DNA of 42,179 bases. Source: Mesorhizobium sp. M7A.T.Ca.US.000.02.2.1. Lineage in GTDB: Bacteria > Pseudomonadota > Alphaproteobacteria > Rhizobiales > Rhizobiaceae. Shown here piece by piece: positions 36,355 to 42,179 of this stretch. The first letter of the stretch is position 1. The number at the start of each line of letters is the position of its first letter. A program made the position numbers and the translations under genes. The notes beneath the pieces were generated by a model that saw only the letters and a program-made list of their open reading frames with translations, was not told where the DNA came from and ran no database searches. The stretch lies in assembly GCF_003996995.1 (NCBI RefSeq), contig NZ_RZTT01000005.1, positions 1-42,179 of the forward strand, written 5' to 3'.

Positions 36355-36687
36355 ATGAGTGACCACAAGCACGGCATTTACGAGAACTGTGGATGCGATA
36401 AATGCACAGCGGCTCGCGGCGGCTCCGAATCGGCTGCCCTCTCGGAAGTGCCTGAAAGCACATACGTGCTTACGGTAGAAAAGATAAAGCCAGTCTGGGC
36501 TGCGCTCCTTGCAATGGCGGAAGACATCCGTAGCGGCCAAGACAACCTTTCTGAGGCGGATTGGCCCGCTGCTGATGCAGTTTTGGCGGATCTAACGCAG
36601 ATCATGGAAGCTCGCCGCTTCCTGGAGCAGAAAGCGGCAGAAAATACGGGGCATCCATTTTGTCATTTTGTCCATGATGTCGGCTAG
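36355..36687 (+). CDS. Small protein with a CxCxxC motif, unknown function
   Basis: The 110-residue frame starts MSDHKHGIYENCGCDKCTAA and has a clustered CGCDKC that could bind a metal, followed by a mainly helical acidic stretch (SEADWPAADAVLADLTQIME). I recognise no family. An ATG at 36343 is an alternative start. Its stop codon TAG falls inside the inverted repeat that ends the 2-kb insertion, so the tail may be created by the insertion boundary. Expression is unproven. Confidence 0.45.
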   Translation: MSDHKHGIYENCGCDKCTAARGGSESAALSEVPESTYVLTVEKIKPVWAALLAMAEDIRSGQDNLSEADWPAADAVLADLTQIMEARRFLEQKAAENTGHPFCHFVHDVG

Positions 36688-36694
36688 TTGCTGG

Positions 36695-37255
36695 TGGCCC
36701 CTGCGTCGCTGGACATATCATTGTCTGTTCGGATTGATAGCGGTCGCCGGGCTACGCCATTCCGAAGCGCTCGACCTGCGCCGAGACGACGTCGATCTCG
36801 ACCAAGGTATCCTCACCATTCGGGAGACGAAGTTCGGCAAGTCGCGGCTGGTCCCGCTCCATGCCACGACGGTCGCCGTGCTGTCGGACTATGCCGCGCG
36901 ACGCGACGCGCATCTCGTCGCGCCTCGTAGCCCCTATTTCTTTGTCGCCGAGCAGGGCGGCAGATTGCTGCACCAATACGTGCACCGGGTGTTCTGGCAG
37001 CTGTCGCGACAGATCGGTCTGTGGCAGCGGGGGCAGAGCAATGGTCCGCGGATTCACGATCTTCGTCACCGTTTCGCAGTCCAGGCCCTGACCAATTGGT
37101 ATCGTGCGGGCGAAGATGTCGAGCGGGAACTGCCGGTCCTCTCGACCTTTCTCGGCCACGCCAATGTTCGCGACACCTACTGGTATCTATCCGCCGCGCC
37201 GGAGCAAAATGACCCATGCCGCGCGACTGCTGGATGAGCGGTGGGAGGTTCGCTC
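36695..37255 (+). pseudogene. RIT-type recombinase B, C-terminal fragment
   Basis: The fragment resumes where the 34459-34703 piece stops and contains GLIAVAGLRHSEALDLRRDD (catalytic arginine), HDLRHRFAVQALTNW (HxxR), FLGHANVRDTYWYLSAAPE (histidine and nucleophilic tyrosine). A shift near 37206 moves the end to a new frame reading THAARLLDERWEVRS, whose stop overlaps the next start as ATGA. All catalytic residues except those in the split part are present. Confidence 0.8.
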
Positions 37256-38162
37256 ATGAGTGCCTCGAACGATCTGGCCGTGCTGATCGAGCGATGGTTC
37301 ACCGATCGGCTCATGCGACATCGAGGCGTAAGCTCCAACACCATCGCCTGCTATCGCGACACCTTCCGGCTCCTGTTTGCATTCGCGCAGACACGCCTTG
37401 GCAGGTCTCCGTCGCAGTTGACACTTCGGGATTTGGACGCGCCTTTCATCGGCGCATTCCTGGAAGACATCGAGACACTGCGATCCGCCTCAGTGAGGAC
37501 CCGGAACCTCCGCCTCACGGCCATTTGGTCTTTCTTTAGATATGCGTCGTTCGAGGAGCCGGCCCATAGCGCCCAGATTCAGCGCGTGCTCGCGATCCCG
37601 TGCAAGCGATGCGATAAGCGACAGCTTCAGTTTCTCACCAGGCCCGAGATTGAAGCGATCCTGGCCTGTCCGGATCGCAGCACATGGCTGGGACGGCGTG
37701 ATCACACTCTGCTGTTGCTGGCCGCGCAAACGGGGTTGCGGGTCGGAGATCATCGATCTCGACCGGGACTCGGTGATGCTGGGGCACGGTGCCCACGTGC
37801 GATGCGTTGGCAAGGGCCGCAAGGAGCGAAGTACGCCGCTCCCCAAGGTTGCACAGCAAGCCCTTCGGGGCTGGCTCAACGAGCCCAGGAAACGGGGTGC
37901 AACGGCTCTCTTTCCGAACATGCACGGCGGCAGGCTGAGCGCCGACGGCGTGCAGGCGCTGCTGAACAAATATGTCGCCAAGGCTCGCGAACACTGCGTC
38001 ACCCTCCGCTCGAAGCGGGTGTCGCCACATGTTTTGAGGCACAGCGCTGCAATGGAGCTGCTGCAGGCGGGCGTCGATTGTTCGGTCATCGCCCTATGGC
38101 TGGGCCATGAGGCGATGGAAACAACGCTGACCTATCCGGCAGCGCCGAGCATTGGGCGGTGA
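37256..38162 (+). pseudogene. RIT-type recombinase C, frameshifted and truncated
   Basis: It starts MSASNDLAVLIERWFTDRLM in the normal overlapping position. At about 37742 the frame moves from TGLRV to EIIDLDRDSVMLGHGAHVRC. The rest includes SPHVLRHSAAMELLQAGVDC and WLGHEAMETTLTYP. The natural end (about 50 codons after the tyrosine region) is replaced by AAPSIGR and a stop. The gene is probably dead because of the frameshift. Confidence 0.83.
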
Positions 38163-38180
38163 TCGCTTGGCTGATCGAAA

Positions 38181-38210
38181 CCTGCTTATGCCGCACGCGG
38201 CATAAGCAGG
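38181..38210. repeat. 30-bp near-perfect palindrome
   Basis: CCTGCTTATGCCGC and GCGGCATAAGCAGG are perfect 14-base inverses around a 2-base centre. It sits 18 bases after the broken recombinase C stop. It could be a RIT end, the tip of the following IS91-like element, or a hairpin terminator. Confidence 0.75.
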
Positions 38211-38221
38211 TCTGGACTAAC

Positions 38222-38243
38222 CCGCTCCGCGATTGCGGAGCGG
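38222..38243. repeat. Second hairpin beside the 30-bp palindrome
   Basis: CCGCTCCGC and GCGGAGCGG form 9-base arms around GATT. Two strong hairpins in a row are typical of a single-strand transposon tip (IS91-type terminus) or a site recognised by a recombinase. Confidence 0.6.
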
Positions 38244-38380
38244 CAAGGAGGGTGTGTGCCGCCGGCGTGACCTGATCGCGTCGTCTGTCGCGCTGGTCAT
38301 GTGTCCACAACAAGCTCCGACTGCGTCAGCATGGAGTGGCTGCTTGCAGCCCATTCCATCGGACAAAGGAGGAGTTTGTC

Positions 38381-39262
38381 ATGACCCAACTTCGCCAACG
38401 CATGAGCGAGGACATGCAGGTGCGCAACTTCGCGCTCAACACCCAGCTGTCGTATCTGCAACAGGTGTCGCTGTTCGCCCGATACTTCTGTAAGTCACCG
38501 GACTTGCTCGGGCGCGAGGACATTCGGACCTATCAGATCTATCTGGCCAACGAGAAGAAGCTGGCGCCCGGCTCGATCCACACCGCCATTGCGGCGCTGC
38601 GCTTGCTCTACACTGTGACACTTGAGAGGGACTGGGTGCCTGAAGAGGTCCTGCCGCTTCCCAAGAAGCCGCAGAGGCTGCCGATCGTCCTCAGTCCCGA
38701 GGAAGTTCAGCGGTTTCTCGGCTGTGTCCTCGACATCAAACATTACGCCATCCTGACTACCTGCTATGCCGCCGGCCTGCGCATCTCGGAAGCGGTACAG
38801 CTGAAGCCCACGAACATCGACAGCCAGAGAATGGTCATTCGCGTCGAGCAGGGCAAAGGCCAGAAGGACCGCTACGTGATGCTGTCGCCCAAGCTCCTGG
38901 AGATTCTGCGCAAGTATTGGAAGGTGCGTCGGCCAGAGGCGTGGCTCTTCCCCGGCGATCGCGCCGGCCAACCGATCACCAGGGATGCGGTGGGACAAGC
39001 CTGCGCGAAGGCGCATGACCTTTCCGGATTGTCCAAACCGGTCACGCCACACGGCTTGCGGCACGCCTTTGCCGTCCATTTGCTGGAGGCCGGTGCCGAC
39101 GTGCGCACCATTCAACTGCTGCTCGGTCACAGGAGCCTTGCGACCACCGCCCATTACCTGCGGATTGCCACCAACAAGGTCTGCGCCACGTCGAGCCCCT
39201 TCGGGCTTTTGCCGCGTCCGGCGCCCACCATGCCGCCGCCTGCCAAGCCGCAATACTTCTGA
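38381..39262 (+). CDS. Tyrosine recombinase accompanying an IS91 transposase
   Basis: An intact 293-residue tyrosine recombinase. It has an N-terminal SAM-like core-binding domain (NFALNTQLSYLQQVSLFARY), the catalytic arginine in AAGLRISEAVQL, HxxR in HGLRHAFAVHLLEAGAD, and the tyrosine in LLGHRSLATTAHYLRIA. AAAGGAGGAG precedes the ATG at 38381, giving a strong ribosome site. It lies 12 bases upstream of the IS91-family transposase, an arrangement seen in many rhizobial IS91 copies. Its role in transposition is not well established. Confidence 0.92.
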   Translation: MTQLRQRMSEDMQVRNFALNTQLSYLQQVSLFARYFCKSPDLLGREDIRTYQIYLANEKKLAPGSIHTAIAALRLLYTVTLERDWVPEEVLPLPKKPQRLPIVLSPEEVQRFLGCVLDIKHYAILTTCYAAGLRISEAVQLKPTNIDSQRMVIRVEQGKGQKDRYVMLSPKLLEILRKYWKVRRPEAWLFPGDRAGQPITRDAVGQACAKAHDLSGLSKPVTPHGLRHAFAVHLLEAGADVRTIQLLLGHRSLATTAHYLRIATNKVCATSSPFGLLPRPAPTMPPPAKPQYF

Positions 39263-39274
39263 ACGGTCACGGCA

Positions 39275-40472
39275 ATGGCCCGCTCGGGGCCGGAAGTGGC
39301 GGATATCTTCCGCTACTACGGCGAAGCCTATCGCGCACAGCATGATGCGTCGCTGTCGGTCGCCCAGCGCCGTGTCATGACGGCTATTGAACTGTGCCGG
39401 ACCGCCGCGCTCGGCGGGCACGTCGAAGCATGTGATCAATGCGGCCACCGGCGCATCGCCTTCAACAGCTGCCGCGACAGGCATTGTCCCCGCTGCCAAT
39501 CTCTGGCCCGCGCGCAATGGCTGGAGGACCGTCGCGCCGAGCTTCTCGACACCCCGTACTTTCACGTCGTCTTCACGCTGCCGGAGCCCATTGCCGCGAT
39601 TGTATCAGAACAAGGCACTCGCCTACGGCCTGCTCTTTCGCGCTACCGCGGAGACGTTGCGGACGATCGCCGCCGACCCCCGACATCTCGGCGCCGAGAT
39701 CGGTTTCTTCGCCGTGCTGCACACCTGGGGGCAAAATTTGCTGCACCACCCCCACCTGCACTGCGTCGTGCCGGGTGGCGGGTTCTCGCTGGACCGCACG
39801 CGATGGATCGCCTGCAAGCCCGGCTTCTTCCTGCCGGTCCGCGTGCTCTCGCGCCTGTTCCGACGATTGTTTCTGCAGCACCTGGAGAAAGCCTTCGACG
39901 CCGGCCAGTTGAAGTTCTTCTCTGACTTGCAGGCCTTGAGCGAGCGCAATGCCTTCCAGCGCTATTTGGCGCCGCTACGAAAGGCCGAGTGGGTCATCTA
40001 TGCCAAGCCGCCCTTCGCCGGACCCGAACAGGTCCTCGACTACGTCGGCCGCTATACGCACCGCGTCGCCATTTCCAACAATCGCCTCGTCGCCATCGAG
40101 GACGGCAAAGTCGCCTTTCGCTGGAAGGACTATCGGCACGGCAGTCGGCAGAAGGTCATGGCCGTCGCGGCCGATGAGTTCATTCGCCGCTTCTTGTTGC
40201 ACGTCCTGCCCGAAGGCTTCCATCGCATCCGCTACTACGGCTTTCTCGGCAATCGCTATCGTGCGCAAAAGCTCGCCCACTGCCGCGACCTGCTCGGCAT
40301 GCCGGTTCCCGAGCCCTCGGATAGCCGATCCGCAAAGGACTATCGCGACCGCTACGAGGACCTCACCGGGCATTCCCTCAGGCAATGCCCCGCCTGTCGT
40401 CAAGGCCAGATGATCATCATCGAAACATTCGACGGCGTCACCGGACGCCCGCAATACCAGGATACGTCATGA
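39275..40472 (+). pseudogene. IS91-family transposase with a single frameshift
   Basis: Residues 1-110 (from 39275) carry the zinc motif CDQCGHRRIAFNSCRDRHCP and the stretch DTPYFHVVFTLPEPIAAI. At about 39601 one base shifts the frame. The rest continues YQNKALAYGLLFRATAETL and HPHLHCVVPGGG, the HUH metal site, and YVGRYTHRVAISNNRL, the Y-x3-Y nucleophile pair. All active-site blocks are present apart from the shift, so this may be a recent mutation or a sequencing error. Confidence 0.9.
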
Positions 40473-40862
40473 AACAGGGGCGTCGCCTTCGTTGTCATAG
40501 TAATCGCGCCGGCCGGCTCGGAAGCCAAACTGAGCCGGTCCTGCAAAAGTGTGCGCCGTCATCACCGGCAACCTCTCCCAGGCAGGGGCCGGCGCCGATC
40601 CTCACATGCCGGAACCGATATCTGTGCCGCTTTCGGCGTATGCCACGCCTTCAGTTGCCGCGGCCGCGACCGGATCCGCACCGTCATGCGATACCTGTTC
40701 ATGGGTGCGGCCCTAATTGAAAACCCATAGCGGCCACCCTTGCCCGCGGCTTAGTCCAACACGTTTTTAGCTCACCGTCGCGATCCACCGCAGCGCGCTC
40801 TCGCCACCCGCCTTTCTGCGCGACGCCAAGCTAAAAACGCTCTGCATTATGCGTCGGGCGAG
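40473..40862 (+). other. Right flank of the IS91 unit, with an 11-base inverted repeat
   Basis: No gene is seen. CGTTTTTAGCT (40762-40772) and AGCTAAAAACG (40829-40839) are exact inverses 56 bases apart. The IS91 right terminus probably lies in 40473-40760, but no known terminal sequence could be matched. Confidence 0.5.
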
Positions 40863-40929
40863 ATTATGTGGCGGAGCCGCCCTGACCGCTTTCGGGCCGG
40901 CCAAACCCAGCTTGCCTCCGCCACATAAT
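40863..40929. repeat. Palindromic end of the second RIT element
   Basis: ATTATGTGGCGGAG (40863-40876) and CTCCGCCACATAAT (40916-40929) are perfect 14-base inverses separated by 39 bases. The second arm ends 2 bases from the stop codon of the recombinase C gene, so it marks the 3' end of the element or its transcript. Confidence 0.7.
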
Positions 40930-40931
40930 AT

Positions 40932-41939
40932 TCAGATGGAGTTCAGCAGTTGCAGAACGGAGTCATTCGGTCGGAATCGCGCGCCGTGATCGCCGTTGAC
41001 GCCGGCCTTCTCGAGTCCATTGCGCATCATCTCGACATCCGCTGCGGTATAGTGGTGGGTCGTGGCGACCTGTGCGTGCCCGAGCCAGGCTTGGATCGTC
41101 AAAAGGTCCACGCCAGACTGGAGAAGCTTCATGGCGAGGGAGTGCCGGAAGATGTGCGGCGATATGGGCTTGTCGGCCAAGGCTGGCCTGATAGGCACGG
41201 CCTCGGCCGCCGCACGCCGCACGATATGGGTCGCTCCGAAGCGAGTCAGGCGCTCGTTGCGGGCGCCGACGAATATCGGTCGCGGCTCGTGATGGGTGAT
41301 CCCGCGCTCGCCCAACAAGGTCGTCAGCGCTCGCGCCAGGTCCTTAGGAATGGGCACGACGCGGTCTCTGCGCCCCTTGCCGCGCAGCAGCACTTGCGGG
41401 TGAGAGCGCTCCAACTGAAGGTCATTTGCGTTGACGCCGGTGGCTTCCGAGACCCGGGCGCCGGTCCGTGCCAGGAAGAGCAGAAAGGCTCGGTCGCGCC
41501 GACCACGAGGCGTCTTTGGATCGGGCGGCGCGATGAGGGTATCCACTTCGGCCTTGGTGAGATGGTGCGTTACCTCGATGTGTGCCCGTTTAATGGGAAT
41601 CGACAGCACGCGTTGGGCGACACCGAAGGACGCCGGGTCGGCGGCAGCGACGTGGTGGAAAAAAGACCGGATCGCGGCCAAGCGGGCGTTGCGCGTCGCG
41701 ACGCAATTGTTCCGCTTCTCCTCGAGTTCGTCGAGAAAAGCGAGAACGAGGTCTCGATCGAGATCTTCGAGCGCCAACGCCGCCGGCTTCTTATGCAACC
41801 GGTCGGCGGCAAAGAGGATCAGCATGCGCAAGGCGTCGCGATAGCTGGCCACGGTCGCGGGAGTCGCATTGCGCTGCTTCGTCAGGCGCCGGCGGAAATA
41901 GGACTCCAGGAGCGGCGCCAGGAGCAGGTGTTCGCTCAT
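40932..41939 (-). CDS. RIT-type tyrosine recombinase C, intact
   Basis: A 335-residue recombinase with all catalytic residues: arginine in LARTGARVSEATGV, the lysine region LLRGKGRRDRVVPI, HxxR in SPHIFRHSLAMKLL, the next histidine in WLGHAQVATT, and the tyrosine in THHYTAADVE. The N-terminal domain (YFRRRLTKQRNATPATVASY) suits the third gene of a RIT trio. Its ATG overlaps the preceding gene by 4 bases (ATGA). It has only moderate similarity to the copy at 37.3 kb, so the two RIT elements are of different subtypes. Confidence 0.9.
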   Translation of the reverse strand: MSEHLLLAPLLESYFRRRLTKQRNATPATVASYRDALRMLILFAADRLHKKPAALALEDLDRDLVLAFLDELEEKRNNCVATRNARLAAIRSFFHHVAAADPASFGVAQRVLSIPIKRAHIEVTHHLTKAEVDTLIAPPDPKTPRGRRDRAFLLFLARTGARVSEATGVNANDLQLERSHPQVLLRGKGRRDRVVPIPKDLARALTTLLGERGITHHEPRPIFVGARNERLTRFGATHIVRRAAAEAVPIRPALADKPISPHIFRHSLAMKLLQSGVDLLTIQAWLGHAQVATTHHYTAADVEMMRNGLEKAGVNGDHGARFRPNDSVLQLLNSI

Positions 41940-42179
41940 GCTGCGCCTCCATCGAGGGCGGCACGCTCAGCCGCGATGGCGAGGAGCTCCGCCGAGCCCG
42001 TGAGGTAGTAGGCCGTGTCGCTGTAACTGGCGTGGCCGAGATATGTGGCGAGCAAAGGCAATAGCGCCTGAACGTCTGCGCGCTGTTGGTGCCAGAGGCT
42101 GAGGCGGGTCACGGCGAAACGATGCCTGAGATCGTGTGGCCTTAACGGCTTGCCGCCATCAAAGTCGGCGAGTTTACGG
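41936..42179 (-). CDS. RIT-type tyrosine recombinase B, C-terminal 80 residues (runs off the right edge)
   Basis: The minus-strand frame entering from the right edge reads RKLADFDGGKPLRPHDLRHR, then RADVQALLPLLATYLGHASY and SDTAYYLTGSAELL before its stop at 41936. HDLRHR supplies the HxxR pair and AYYLTG the nucleophilic tyrosine. The ATGA overlap with the next gene is the standard RIT arrangement. The front of the gene is outside the window. Confidence 0.85.
   Translation of the reverse strand, partial: RKLADFDGGKPLRPHDLRHRFAVTRLSLWHQQRADVQALLPLLATYLGHASYSDTAYYLTGSAELLAIAAERAALDGGAA

Larger units (their letters stand above)
34704..36696. mobile_element. 2-kb insertion splitting the RIT B recombinase, with inverted ends
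   Basis: The left end carries AGCAACTGGCCGA (34705-34717) and the right end carries the inverted copy AGCAACTAGCCGA (36680-36692 read on the minus strand), 12 of 13 identical. The ends coincide within a few bases with the two break points of the split gene. The flanking bases share GCCC or CCC, so a 3-4 bp target duplication is possible. Inside are a recombinase gene cut at its 3' end, an IS66 tail and one unidentified small gene. This type of element is not one I can name. Confidence 0.5.
40863..42179 (-). mobile_element. RIT element (recombinase in trio), 3' part
   Basis: Two overlapping tyrosine recombinase genes in the B-C order run leftward and end at a long palindrome. The B gene continues beyond the right edge and the A gene is expected further right. 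The copy looks intact as far as it can be seen, in contrast to the broken copy at 34.5-38.2 kb. Confidence 0.7.

Noticed and set aside
36158..36540. Overlapping frames on both strands between the IS66 tail and the small CxCxxC gene
   Set aside because: Neither frame has a ribosome site or recognisable family; one is probably the shadow of the other and neither can be supported.
40950..42008. A 352-codon plus-strand frame opposite the intact RIT recombinase
   Set aside because: It is antisense to a protein with a complete catalytic set and crosses the ATGA junction of two real genes.
1..42179. CRISPR array, tRNA or rRNA gene, or phage structural genes
   Set aside because: No regularly spaced repeats, no cloverleaf-like or rRNA sequence and no phage protein families were seen.

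Overview
The window looks like part of a symbiosis island or other integrative element of a rhizobial alphaproteobacterium, most like Mesorhizobium. This rests on gene types and on the insertion-sequence families present; no ribosomal, tRNA or nod/nif marker is present to settle it. Intact metabolic operons alternate with three belts of decayed mobile DNA: about 1-3.2 kb, 22.7-26 kb and 33.7-42.2 kb.

Left belt (1-3.2 kb): an IS66-family element on the minus strand (tnpC start, intact tnpB, frameshifted tnpA, outer end at 1459), then a broken conjugative relaxase whose 3' part runs into a decayed IS6-family transposase. First metabolic block (3.6-14.3 kb): a DadA-like FAD dehydrogenase, a broken GlcG/HbpS-like gene, an M24 peptidase-like hydrolase, then leftward kbl, a class IV aminotransferase and an Lrp/AsnC regulator. 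Divergent from the regulator are an M20 amidohydrolase and a four-gene polar amino-acid ABC importer resembling EhuBCDA. Together they suggest uptake, deacylation and breakdown of an amino-acid derivative, possibly a D- or N-substituted one.

Second metabolic block (14.8-20.5 kb): a cytochrome P450, its [2Fe-2S] ferredoxin, a ferredoxin reductase and an alpha/beta hydrolase, closely spaced, followed by a glutathione-dependent formaldehyde dehydrogenase and a Gfa-like protein. A self-sufficient P450 chain beside formaldehyde detoxification suggests oxidative demethylation of an O- or N-methyl compound. This is the strongest candidate for an undescribed pathway. A lone ATP-grasp ligase follows on the opposite strand.

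Middle belt (22.7-26 kb): fragments of IS256, IS5, an integrase-core transposase and IS110, all frameshifted or truncated. Third metabolic block (26.6-33.7 kb): a complete Dpp/Opp-type ABC importer in one translationally coupled operon, followed by an amidase resembling cyclic-amide hydrolases. It probably imports and hydrolyses a peptide or amide. An inverted pair of 28-29 bp sequences lies on either side of this block.

Right belt (33.7-42.2 kb): an IS4 remnant, then tyrosine recombinase genes of the 'recombinase in trio' (RIT) kind. One RIT copy has its second gene split by a 2-kb insertion with matching inverted ends, and its third gene is frameshifted. Next is an IS91-family transposase with its accessory tyrosine recombinase, then the start of a second RIT copy with an intact third gene and a striking palindromic end. 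Nearly all decayed genes are mobility genes, while the transport and catabolic genes are open, which suggests the metabolic cargo is still under selection.
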